64,000 bases of DNA, taken from the NCBI RefSeq assembly GCF_019649055.1, contig NW_026570256.1, positions 434,001 through 498,000 on the forward strand, given 5' to 3'. The DNA is from Paramacrobiotus metropolitanus (taxonomy: Eukaryota > Tardigrada > Eutardigrada > Parachela > Macrobiotidae). This document shows positions 37,090 through 47,853 of this stretch, one piece after another (the first letter of the stretch is position 1; each line of letters starts with the position of its first letter). Position numbers and translations under genes: made by a program. The notes beneath the pieces were generated by a model. That model saw only the letters and a list, made by a program, of their open reading frames with translations. It made no database searches and had not been told where the DNA came from.

Positions 37090-37300
37090 TTTTGTGTTTT
37101 CCGGAAGAAATATGTCCTATCAAGACGGCTTTCGTGCTGCATCAGATAAAAGATGTAACTGTCCAGCTGTTATTTGTGAGCGCGAAAGTGATTTAAGCGA
37201 ACTTAAATGCAGACTTGTGTATCGCATGCCGTTTTTTGTGATTCAGTCACCCGAAATACACAGATTTGTGATTTCATGTAAACAATGTTAATAGGGTTGG
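37090..37300. repeat. Dispersed fragment, direct copy of 34940-35146
   Basis: Partner of 34940-35146. Both end in a TGTTAATAGGG sequence. The similarity extends less clearly upstream to about 37040. Confidence 0.6.
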
Positions 37301-37475
37301 AATTTGGGCTATACTGTACGTTGTGTTCCTGAACAATTAGTGGCTCTTTAAAGATTAGAGTAGGCTTTTATTCTTATGAGGTATTCTAATTTTATATGTC
37401 GACAAATATAAAAGTTATTGCAAATTTTCAAATGGTAGATTTAGATACGACAAACTTTCAACAAATAGAACAAAT

Positions 37476-37550
37476 CCGTACAGTTTATGCCTGTGTGCGG
37501 CAAAATATGACCCGTTATCAAAAAGTGCTGATTTAAGAGGTACTGTGAGT
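37476..37550. repeat. CTTAAATCAGCACTTTTT dispersed repeat, uninterrupted copy
   Basis: Minus-oriented copy with a single TA (37486-37487) where the 36054-36328 MITE sits in the other copy. Confidence 0.7.
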
Positions 37551-38894
37551 CATAATAAACAGTTGGTCATAATAAACTGCATCTGGGTAATTTTTACATG
37601 ACGACAATTTCATTACGATTTTGTGGCTACTTCTAAAATTTAGACTGTTCATTGCGGTCTTTGCTTAGTTATTTCGGATAAAGTTCCCAGTGCAATTTCT
37701 AGAAACGAAATTAAGCCAGGTTGGGGCACGAAATACTCTGGCCTATCTGGAACATTTTCTGTTTTCATTTTCTGTTTTCATTTTCTGTACAAAGCGCAAA
37801 TTTATAAATTCTCTTCTTCCACTGCTTTTAAGTTTTACGATATCCTCTGTTTCTCCTTTTAATTATTGTAATCACAAAGGCATTTTAGTGTACATCAGAC
37901 CTATAAAGACTGCTCCTGGTAGATGGTTCATAGCGCTGCATGTCTTTGTGCTGTTATTTCATGCAGTTTAGCGTTTACTGTTGCAACGGTTCGTGAGTTT
38001 TGCCAACTCTGGACTTGCGTCAGCTGTCTGATCGTCGAAAAACTTTTTTCCACCTTGTCGAAACCTCCCATGGTATATGTCCAACAAGAGAAAGAAGTTC
38101 CGGAAAATGTGGAAATCATAAGTAACTGATAAACAGGATATTCCCGTGCAGGTGCGTGCGTTGCGTTAAAAGTACTTTGAAAGCCATATGCAAACAAATG
38201 TGCTGTATATTTTATTTGCATATTGGGAACTTTGTTTCAACTTTTTACTGATAGTTAAATTTCTATTTTTGTTTTATTTTTTAAATGTTTAATTATTGTC
38301 GTGCATTATTATGATTTTCTTCGCGTGTACGGTGTATATGTAGGTTCCAGTTTGTGGAGAAAACCCAAATCATTTGTAGGCCCATTTTAATTATTTTCAG
38401 AATGCAGTAAATCATTGATTCTAAATAATAAATAATTTTTTATTAACTATTGAGTTGATCAATAAGTTTGTTATTTAATTTCAGGATTTTGCGCATAGAT
38501 TCTCCATTATCCGATGAAAATTTTTCACGAACTCCTGCCCGCTGCCGTTTATAAACCTACCGAAGCTGCCGAATATTTCCGATGAGAAGAAGTAGCGAGA
38601 GAAGCTGTATGCCATCGAGTCGGAGGGCGTTTTCGAACAGAGCTGATGCGGATGTTAATTACGAATTTTTGCGCCGAAATGTTAAGAAATAAATGTAGTT
38701 ATATATACGCTGTGCATCATGTTTTTATGTTTATGACGTGATTAACGCAGACCTATGATCAGTGCATATGATGCGCTACGTGATCATAAATAAAGCTTAA
38801 TAGGTTACTTAAATCATGCAAAGCAGCATTCGATTCAAGTAAACATGTAAAATATAAAACGAAAAAGCAACCGCAAATTCAAAGTAATTTTAAT

Positions 38895-39100
38895 GTTTGG
38901 ACTGGGCCAGAACGCTGCTACATATCGTGTTTAGATAGGCCCAGGCGGAACCAGAACTTGCTCAGAGTGGGTCTACAAATAGGCCTTCCGCCCGTTTGCC
39001 GGTAGGCCTGAGCTCTCTGGCCCGCACAATGGCACCTCGGACTTTGTTTCTGGTCCCGAACAGGGGAGTTTGACAGGCCCAAACAACCCCTGTTCGGGTT
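38895..39100. repeat. GC-rich inverted-repeat element
   Basis: Locally GC-rich block in AT-rich DNA with a perfect 12-bp stem CCCGAACAGGGG / CCCCTGTTCGGG (39054-39098) and recurring GGCCCA, CTGGGCC and AGGCC words. Possibly a small MITE. Ends not determined. Confidence 0.5.
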
Positions 39101-39639
39101 ACAGATTAGCACTGGGGCATGCAGCTAATCAGCTACGAAGGGAATCGGTGGTTTGTATGCCTATGTCGTGTATTATCGAAATTGTAATACTACTTCGGGA
39201 AAATATGCTACTGTAGCATAATTATTATACGTAGGCTGATAATGCTGCTGCTATTAACGCTGTATGGGTTTTATGCTTCATTTACGTTAGCTATAATTAG
39301 CGCTGTATTTAGCTAAATTATTTTAAACCTGCATGTAACGAGCATCATCGTACAAAGACCTCATATTATTATTTTAGCGAGAACCCGACAGGTGCTTTTT
39401 ACTTTCAATTAATGCTGACCTGCTCTATTCTCTATTACTCTATTGCTGTAATGCATTTGTTTTATTCGATTTATTGAGCTTTATTGCACAGGTTTACCGT
39501 CAGTTCGCACATTAACGTATTGTACGTAGATAACGCATATTTACGTATTATTGTACGTAGATAGATCTGGTTACATGCGCACATTACCGGCTTATTATTT
39601 GGTACACACGGTACAGTAATTACATAGTTGTAAAAGAAA

Positions 39640-40055
39640 TAAATTTAATTTTATTTTGGCCGGAAATGTCTAATAGGGCTACAATTATGGTTAATTCTTT
39701 TGTTCTTTCAACATTCGTGTTGCTGCAAGTTATACTCGCAAAAACGTACAGGTGCACGTCCTGTATTTGATTCTGAATGGGTTTGTGTCCAATTAAAATG
39801 TTGCAGTTGCACTTGTACATTACTTAAGTTGCATGTAATACGGGGATTCGCTGGACCATATGGCGCATATTTCCAGTCAAGAGTTAAATGTTATCGAGAT
39901 ATTACTTAAGTAGTCTTAGGAACACTCAGCATTTTAATAGTCAGACTCAGCCTTTTAGTACTCAGACTCAGCCTTTCAGTAGTCAGACTCAGCCTTTTAG
40001 GGGTCAGACTCAGACTCAGACTCAGCGCTTCAGCGCGGGCCATTTGTAAAACGTG
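39640..40055. repeat. 400-bp dispersed repeat, inverted with 26287-26690
   Basis: Reverse-complement partner 13 kb away. The two copies differ in the number of CTGAGTCTGA units and by a small indel in the unique part. Confidence 0.85.
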
Positions 40056-40279
40056 CCGTATCTTTCCTTCGACCAGTTAAAAAGCAGATCGGTTCGGAAT
40101 GTTATGAATCATAATCCTGGTCAAAACAAAACCAGACCGGAGATCAGAAACCAGAGGTGATTGAGGATGCGTATTGGCTTTGTTGTCTTTTTCTCCCGCA
40201 ATCACGCGGTACTTGCTCCCTTTATTTGTCAATAAAGATCACTGTGAGCCTCCTGCATTTGTCTGTCATAGTAGACTCA

Positions 40280-40400
40280 GTAGGGATAGCAACGGCTCAG
40301 CCGAAGCCGTGCGAGCCGCGGCTAAACCGGCTTCGGCTGCGCCGGCTCGAAGTCTCAGCCAGCCGAGAGCTAGCCGGAAGCCGATTTCGGCATACGGCTT
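40280..40400. repeat. Palindromic cluster, AGCCGAAGCCG words
   Basis: Repeated CGGCTTCGGC, AGCCGGAAGCCG, AGCCGCGGCT and related words in both orientations, continuing weakly to about 40490. Confidence 0.75.
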
Positions 40401-41068
40401 ACGCATTGTAAGGAATCGATTAGAAAGTAGCAATATTTTGGCCCGCTCAAAGCCGATTTTGAGGCTCGAAAACTCGGCGAAAACTCGTTACTCTTATAAA
40501 AAAGCACTCTTTTTTTGTTTCAGAGGTCACTGTTTCCATTAAAAATCGACCAAAAACAATTATTTTTCTTAAAAAAGTCAGAAAAAAATGAAATTATTGC
40601 TTTTTATTTAAAAATACTTGCGCTTTTCCGCGCTAAAAAATCAATCGGCTAAGCCAGCTCACGTTTATACATTCGTGTACTGGCGTTGCCAGTATGGATG
40701 GGCACCACTCTGTGTGACGGACAAAAGAATTGTTATCGAGTGGATCAAATTTTCCTTCGGTTCCGTCCCGTTTGTTTTTGCCACCGCTAATGCTCCAGCG
40801 TTTTCAATGGTCTTCCTCCAAGTCTTTTTGGTAGCCCTTACCATTATCACGGAAAGGGTTATCTATAGGCTACCGTCAGCACAATAACTACTATTAACAT
40901 AATTTTGTAGTTATTTTGTAGTACTGAACTTAATAAACCTGTCATTCCGACAGCAGCTGTAGTTTAATGGATATCACTTCAAACCACAACACCGCACTGA
41001 ATGGCCAATGCGTCCACTTGTACCTTAATACGCAGCCCATTTGAAATCCGGCTTGTACTCGTATATTA

Positions 41069-41157
41069 TGTCGTCATTTTCCGGATACAATAAAATTACA
41101 GTCACTGCCTGCGGGTACAGTACTTATTTGCAGCAGCGTGTAGGTTTCGCATCACGC
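41069..41157 (+). promoter_or_regulatory. Three-part upstream motif of gene E
   Basis: TGTCGTCATTTTCCGG (41069-41084), TTATTTGCAGCA (41124-41135) and TTTCGCATCACGC (41145-41157). The first two blocks are strong and the third diverged. About 290-370 nt before the ATG. Confidence 0.5.
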
Positions 41158-41442
41158 AATGTATGCATGTCTAACAACACTCACAACTGTTATGGGTGAC
41201 AACGGACAAGTTACCGCTTGTACGCACAAAGCAATCGACTGCTGCTTTATTCAATCTGCGAAATGAATAATGAAATCTATTGCAATAATAAAACTTTCTA
41301 TAATAATTCTACCGGCACTTTTGAAATTACTGTACTCGTTCTGCTTTCTAAAAATTTTGCATTAATTAAGCATTTACCAGCTTAACGCGGTTTATATCGA
41401 AGTTCCAGTTAAAGGGCCTCGGCGTAACCGCGCATTTTCTCC

Positions 41443-43616
41443 ATGAAAATAAGGTTCAGTTCACTCCTCCCTGCCGTACTAACTGCCCTACTGAATGCTG
41501 TCGCCGTGATGGCAGTATCCGATGAAAGCGGTAACGTCCAGATAACAGCAGGTAAGCTGTCGTCTTCGCAAATTTGCTGTTAATTATTATCCTGCCAAAA
41601 TAAACCTAATAACTGACTTTGCAGATCTTTTTCTGCAGCCGGGCAACTTTTCAGATGTAAATTATCAAGCGGGAACCGGCCCCCGGCTGTGGTCAAATCG
41701 CACAGCCATTCCTTATTATATTAGCAGCGATTTTGGTGAGGAGACGATAATTTGTTCTTCTAACTGTGGTTATATTTTGATACCTGTAGTTTTTAAATAT
41801 CCCGAATTTCCGCAATTTTTTCACGGTATTATTAATTTAGATCTGTCAGAAAAGCAAATGATCCTTAAGACTCTTCGCATCATGGAGAAAAAGACAGAAG
41901 GATGCATTTTATTCAACGAAAGAAGCGCCGAACCTGACTATATCTATTTTGCCGCAAACCATCAGGGCCCATGTGAGTTTAGGGCAGCAGCATTTGCATC
42001 TTTTAATAAACCGCTAATTGCTAAATCGTTTTCTAATTCCTTTCATCAGATGCGACTCAAGCATCGGTAGAAGAGGCGGGATGCAATACATCCATCTGGG
42101 CCACCCCGGACCTTTTACCTCATCATCATGTATGGACACGGGAAGTATCCAGCATGAAGTCATCCATACTTTGGGCTTTTATCACGAGCAACAGCGTCCT
42201 GATCGTGACCATTATGTCAACGTCCGCAGCGCCCACATTAAACCGGACGAGTTGGATGTAAATTTCGCTATAACGTCGTCATCGTACACTTTTGGAACTA
42301 AGTACGACTACCATTCCGTTATGCAATACGATGCCTTCGGTTTTGCCTTATCCAATACGATTCCCGGGTTGGTTCCTAAAAGAGGCCTTATTGTTCGCAT
42401 GGGTCAACAGCTGGGTATGAGTCCAAGCGATATTGCGAGGATATCATTGGCGTACAAATGTCCCTTAACTGTTATTCTTAACACCATAACAACTTCCCAA
42501 ATCGAAAATTTTCCAAATTTCTCTCTGGAGCCGATGACGAGCGATCAGTGCCAGTTGCAGTTTAACGATTATTGTGAATCGGACATAACCACGCAATGGA
42601 ATTGCACGAATCGAAGGGATTTACGTGTTCATTGCCAGGCGGATGCGGATGTGTTGGTGCTGGAACAAATGGCGGTTGGCATGGCAAAGCCACCGTTGCG
42701 GCCGGCATCCCTGGATGTAGGAGAGCAACTTATTGCCAGTTATTCGTTCGGGCCAATCCGAACCCAAATCCTTAAGCTGCAGCTGCGCAAGTGCATCTCC
42801 AGTCGAGTGACAAAAAGACTAAACGAGCTGAATTTCGTTAATTTACTACACTTTGAACTCCACCACTGCCACAACCTGATTATCGAGAGGACGGACTTTA
42901 CGGTATCCCCGCGGTTGCGGATAATAACCTTTTACAACACCACGGTGGACATTCTGCAGCCCGTCACCTTTACGGATTTATCAGAACTGAGCATTCTTTC
43001 TTTGGAAGCATTATCGGATAGTCAGAAAAACTATAATTTCGAGCCATCCTATCGTGATTACTTGCGCCGTCTGCACTGCAGCTGTGAATTCGCTTGGTAT
43101 CGCGCATGGTGGAAATCCAATGCAGCGTTACGCCTCAGAGTTCAGACAGGAGAATTGTATTCCTTCGAGGGACCTTTTATTGGCACTTTCTTGAATAGCG
43201 ATGGGTTTAACAAAGAAGATGTGTTCCATCCCATCGACTGCAATGCAGATCCGTTTCCTCTTAGCACAGAATGGATTGACTACTACTCGCAACTTGATTA
43301 CTCTATCAACGAACCCCACTGCAGCCAAGCACCCACTGCCACAACTTCTGCAGCGAGGTTATCAACTTTGATAGTGAACCCCATTACAACAACCGCTCCG
43401 ACTTTCACTCCAGCCGCGGTTATCACGACGACTTTACCGTGGACGGTTGGACCCCTCGAACTGTCCAAAAATAACTTAAGCCCCGGATCTATCGGGGGCA
43501 TCATGGTAGCCGTGCTTTTTGGCGTGGGCATTGTCCTTTATGCGGCTTCGGTGTTAATTAAGGAAAATCGATTTAAAGCGTGCTGGACATCGTTGCAAAA
43601 TGATGGATTAATATAA
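41443..43616 (+). CDS. Gene E: membrane-anchored astacin-LRR metalloprotease with an odd exon-3 donor
   Basis: Exons 41443-41551, 41625-41735, 41841 to about 41976, and 42050-43616. Signal peptide KIRFSSLLPAVLTALLNAVAV; LWSNRTAIPYYISSDF; TLRIMEKKTEGCILFNERS; active site HEVIHTLGFYHEQQRPDRD and a Met-turn of SVMQY. The Tyr ligand is kept and the His before it is Gln. The C-terminal half is complete: C-x7-C-x9-C-x9-C, LRR-like segments, LHCSCEFAWYRAWW cap, a Thr-rich stalk, a transmembrane helix (IMVAVLFGVGIVLYAASVLI) and a short basic tail. The consensus-looking donor of intron 3 (GTGAGT at 41973) makes exon 3 two bases too long for the family phase. The frame closes only if the weaker GTTTAG at 41977 is used, giving 640 residues and an extra Cys at the junction. 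AATAAA lies at 43888. Introns 1 to 3 are short (about 70-105 nt). Confidence 0.82.
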
Positions 43617-43887
43617 AGAGTTTTTAGGAAAGGAAAACCGAATGATGATTATTGCATACATTTATTAACGAATAGAGTTTTTAAAGGAAGGGACACGTAT
43701 CCAAAGCTTAGAATACTCGCATATAGGTACATTTCCACATAAAAAGCCTCAATACTTGTACACCTGTATTGTACAGTACGGCCTTACCATTAAATAAGCC
43801 TTTTGGCCATTTGTCTACGGGTTACGCCATTGTTCATGTACTCCGGTTAAGTTATAGGTCACGTAACACCGTAAATGTAACCAGAGA

Positions 43888-43893
43888 AATAAA
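43888..43893 (+). terminator. Poly(A) signal, gene E
   Basis: AATAAA about 270 nt after the stop of gene E. Confidence 0.4.
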
Positions 43894-44427
43894 TCAATGT
43901 TCACAGTGAGGCGCGAAAAAACAAAATCTTTATGTTCATGCTTCTACTAACAGGCAGCCGGGCAATTTTAAGAAGCAAATGCTTTATTTACTTCAGAGTT
44001 CAGACGGTTTGTTTGTACAACTTGCCTATCAGGCGAGCGCCCTCGTGAAAATGTTTAAGTTTTTTTGTAACAATCTTTGAACAGCGGCTATACCTTTTTG
44101 TGCCGTAAAAGTTAGTGTAGAACTTACAATTCCCAACTTAATTTGGCAGTCGTTTTTAGAAGTTTTGTACTGTATTCGGAGCTTTTGCTTTATCGTTGTC
44201 AGAAGCTTTATTGCAACTTTTGCCGCACATACTCGTAATTTTGCACATAGTTACTTCAATTCAACACACAAAAAATGACAATAAAATTACAGCAAAAAAA
44301 AAACACAAATAAACATCAAATTATCGTCTGATGTGCTGCACTTGCTGTTTTAAAATACAGAAATTCAGATAGATAGAATACAATTCAAAAGCCAAAAATC
44401 AAACCACAAGAAGCCTGCTTCGGTTCC

Positions 44428-45006
44428 GGAGTCGACTCCAGTCCATCAAATGGCAATGAAATTCGTTAGTTTCCTGAGTAACGGGAAAACATTTAAAATA
44501 AAACAATGATTTTGATCTGCACGTACAAAAATTCAGTTACTTAACAATTAACTCCACACCAATTTACTCAACGCGTAAATGAGGCTGAATCCAGTTTGTG
44601 GAGCTCACCTTTGTTTAAACTGGCAGTGTGCTCCACACCTCCATGATGGCTCCATCCAAAGGCCCAGTGTGCGCTCGTGTGCGCTCGCAACGAAGATGCC
44701 AGTAATTAATGCATAGCGAAGGGGAAGAGAGATCGTTCCATGGAGTCGACTCAGAAATAACCGAAGAACCTGTGACAAAATACAATAAAATTAGCTTGAC
44801 TGCCTTTAAGACTGACGAGCAGCATCGTCAATTTTTAAAACTCTAACGTGTAAAAGGATTTTCATAAGGATGTGAGCAAATTAGAGAGAGTCGACTCCGT
44901 CCAGCGTAAAATAAAGATAAAAAACCCAAATCGCTCTATTTCGGACATATTCCAAATTTTCGATTTTTCTACGCTTACTAGAACGAAGTCGACTCCAAAA
45001 TCGTAC
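44428..45006. repeat. Four spaced copies of the palindrome GGAGTCGACTCC
   Basis: GGAGTCGACTCC at 44428-44439, GGAGTCGACTC at 44742-44752, GAGTCGACTCC at 44888-44898 and AAGTCGACTCC at 44996-45006. The DNA between them is not repeated. Confidence 0.8.
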
Positions 45007-46059
45007 GGCTGCGTTTTATATATCGTTTTAAAACCAGTCATCATACCTGTTGAATGATTCAGAATCAAGGCAGTTTTGTCCAACAACCCAGCTGCAGGCT
45101 CCTCATTCAGCAGAGACGCTCTCAACGGTGATTCTGCTCGTGGACCCGTGAAAAAGTAATCTTAACCTGGTACTGCTTTCTGACTCAATGTTTCAAAATT
45201 CCATACAGGAAGCTACAAATCACGTCTGGTTTTCAGACCTTATCATTTTCCACTCAACCTCTAACATCAAAGCAAAGTGAAATAAAACTAAAAAGCGAAA
45301 CAAACTACAAGACTAACAAGAGTGTGAATGTCAACGGCTCGACTGCGTTATTAGCAAGCTGAGCTGTGCTAACGTGCTCGACCGTGCGCCCTTATCGCGG
45401 CTGCCACCTCGTGGGGTAACATGCATATCTTTCACATGGCTGATTTGTGAGGTTACACTTTTATACTGCCACATTAAATTTATTGCTATTTTGTCATTTG
45501 TTGTTATAAAATTTTATTTGCGTGTCTTATTTATTTACTAATTTGTTAGTAATAATTAAAAGTCACGTTGGTTAATTTTGCCGAATTATTTAATCATTGT
45601 TTATTATCTGTATAAACCATAGAAACATAAACTGAGATGGAATATCTATATCCCGAATATGTACAGATATTACAAGTGCAATTTACTAACAAAAATATTT
45701 TAAAACTACATAGCATAAAACCTTTTTGTGCAGTTACGCTGTATAAAGTAGCAATGCCACTATGCAGTTATGCAGTGATGCAACTTACGTCCACTGGTGG
45801 CTGTTTATTACTGCTTAAGATTTCAAAAAATGGATTTACAAAGTGAAACAGTGCGTGACTGTGCGTCAGTGCTGTAGTACAGATACGAGTAAGTAACTTT
45901 TGAACAACTTGAAGTATTCCGTAAGTTATATGAATGGTCCAAGTTATAATCGGCTGTCATGAAAACTTTTTTGTAACTTTAGCGTAACTTTACAAGTACT
46001 TCTTTTGTTAACTGGATGTTTTTAGTAACTTTTATTTTCACGAGGGGCGAGCTAATTTT

Positions 46060-46420
46060 TTGATTTCCCGACGGCTGCAAAGTGCAAACCATTTATTTCT
46101 CAATGATACGGTTAATTTATTGCATGCAGCTGGGTGCGTTTACGGGCTTGCAAAGTTAGCAAATGCTGTCTTTAGAATTTAGAAGCGTTTTAAATAGTAC
46201 TACTAACGTTTTATAGCAGAGCCTGTAACAAGAAAGCGCTGCTATTTAGAGTTGAGGTTAGCGAAGTATGCACATTCCTTGTACGGATATTATTCAAATG
46301 AATATCTCGAACGTGGCCCGTGGGAGGAAGAAGGCTTTTATCGACCAGTAAATTACCGCCGTTCGGTTTCCTTTCGGCTCGGAGTGGATCTATGCTAGTA
46401 CCTCCGTTGAGCTGTTGCGA
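46060..46420 (+). pseudogene. Relic of astacin-LRR exon 4 (LRR and cap region only)
   Basis: A decayed match to the late part of exon 4. It starts at CGACGGCTGC (the RRLR codons), then a degraded copy of the segment coding for NxTVNxLQPGxFTDLPxLQMLSLE, then LLFRVEVSEV matching LRLRVEVGEL of gene C. It ends with FGSEWI-like codons (TTTCGGCTCGGAGTGGATC), matching the FPLGTEWI region. The frame is broken several times by deletions and substitutions and the middle of the cap is missing. The GSEWI ending and RVEV point to the B/C/G subtype. No astacin core, exon 1-3 or stop region is seen near it. It lies between E and F at about one gene spacing, so it probably marks a former family member. Confidence 0.72.
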
Positions 46421-47492
46421 TTGCATAATCTAGTTGCCTTTTTCCACTTGAACGTTTCCGTGCTTGCGTACGTTAATTTGGTAATGCGCTTGTACGTAAT
46501 AATTACTCCTAAGTAATTTCACTCATAATGTATCCTCGTTAGACGAGCCGCGCTGCGTTATAACCGCATTTCGATCAAGTCAGCCACCGCCAAGTCACCG
46601 ACAGAAATTATGACGACAAGTCGACAACCAAGTTTTTGCTGATTCCAAACGTGCGCTTGGTTATTCAAAGTGTCAGTGAGTAGTTACCGGAAACCTTTCT
46701 GAAAAACATTTTATCTGTCATATATTCGTGATGTCGTCGTTGGAGAAAAGTGCCTGAAATTTTCTTCAGCACTTTAGTGTTTCTTTGTAACGGCCTGGGT
46801 TTAGAATAAGAAACTTCATTTATACAGGTGGTTTTTGACGTTTTGTTATTTGACGAGATATTTATTAGCTTCTTCCAGGTGTTTTTCACGGCAAAAAATG
46901 AAATAAACGCGAAAAGGGCAAAGGTCTTTGTTTATACTTCATTTGCACCTTCGAAAACTAGCGATGAAGACGATTAACTACAAGTACAAATGTACATGCT
47001 AACTGAGCAAGTGCGTACATATTTGTCCATGTTTTGAAGTAGCAGTAAATGTTACGAAATGCGGCAGCACGTGTGTCTGAAATCTATCTCTGATAAATTG
47101 AACTAGCATATCTTCGTAACGATCAAAACAGTAGCACTGACATCTGGCATCAAAATCTTCGTGCAGCAGCTTTAAAGCAAAATGCGAAGTACAAAGCAGA
47201 CTTGTTTAAAACCTTCTTGCTGTTATGGAACCGTCACGATTCATGTGTTTATGGACTACTGATGCAAAGAATTCAGGATGAACAGCATCTTCCTTCCTAC
47301 CTGCATGTGGTGAAGGTGAATTATTATGTTGAATTGAAATCTCCGTACCAGAAGTGGAAATGTTTGATCAAAAGTTTGATTGTTTATCAAGACCACAAAA
47401 CGGGAAGCAGTACGACACACCACTGTAACCAACGGGCAATGATTCTTTATTTATTCAGAAGATATGATCTTTTATCAAGAAATTACCACAAG

Positions 47493-47506
47493 TGTCGTCA
47501 TTTCTT
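47493..47506 (+). promoter_or_regulatory. First block of the shared motif upstream of gene F
   Basis: TGTCGTCATTTCTT, about 350 nt before the ATG. The second and third blocks are not convincing here (TTGCACAGC and GCATC remnants follow). Confidence 0.3.
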
Positions 47507-47785
47507 GCACAGCTGCTTTAGCGGCATCTATATCTTCGATCATTACGAGTTTTTATACACTATGTTTTGGAACACGCGCTACTTAATTCACTTGCTTACG
47601 CTCTGCAGTTTAGATTTGCGGTAACACTACAAAATCCATACAAGTTTCTAATGGTTTGTACTGTGTGTTTTCGTGGATTTTATTTATGGGTTGCCAGTTT
47701 CTACGTAATTAGAAGTGAAATAATGTATCTGTAGTTATCTTTACTTCCACTGCGATCAGGAACAGGGTGAGAAGCGGCTTTCGTG

Positions 47786-47796
47786 TTTTATAAAGG
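47786..47796 (+). promoter_or_regulatory. TATA-like box of gene F
   Basis: TTTTATAAAGG, 58-68 nt before ATG 47854, which would leave a 5' leader of about 30 nt. Confidence 0.5.
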
Positions 47797-47853
47797 CCAT
47801 ATCCTTATAAGAAATCGTAATACGACGTTCCTGGAGCCAACATTTCTGTAAAT

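Larger units (their letters stand above)
24589..41442. other. 17-kb gene-free repeat region between the F-box gene and gene E
   Basis: No gene I can support. Contents are listed separately: hairpin-chain repeat, inverted dispersed repeats, the 30-bp satellite, two MITEs and several palindromic word clusters. A 129-aa minus-strand frame (30014-29625) in strongly A/C-biased sequence and a short stretch at 38480-38700 ending in AATAAA were considered as exons or element remnants and not assigned. The right end carries the gene E upstream motif. Confidence 0.5.
43617..47853. other. Intergenic E-F
   Basis: AATAAA of gene E (43888), the GGAGTCGACTCC palindromes (44428-45006), the exon-4 relic (46060-46420), and a possible first upstream block (47493) and TATA-like box of gene F (47786). 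A 140-aa frame at 47202-47624 begins at TTG, resembles nothing and is treated as chance. Confidence 0.55.

Noticed and set aside
38480-38700. Possible last exon (PKLPNISDEKK, then LYAIESEGVFEQ) followed by AATAAA
   Set aside because: In-frame stops interrupt it and no upstream exon could be linked; it may be a gene fragment but I cannot support it.
47202-47624. 140-aa frame just upstream of gene F
   Set aside because: Starts at TTG, has no recognisable domain and overlaps a probable upstream motif of F.
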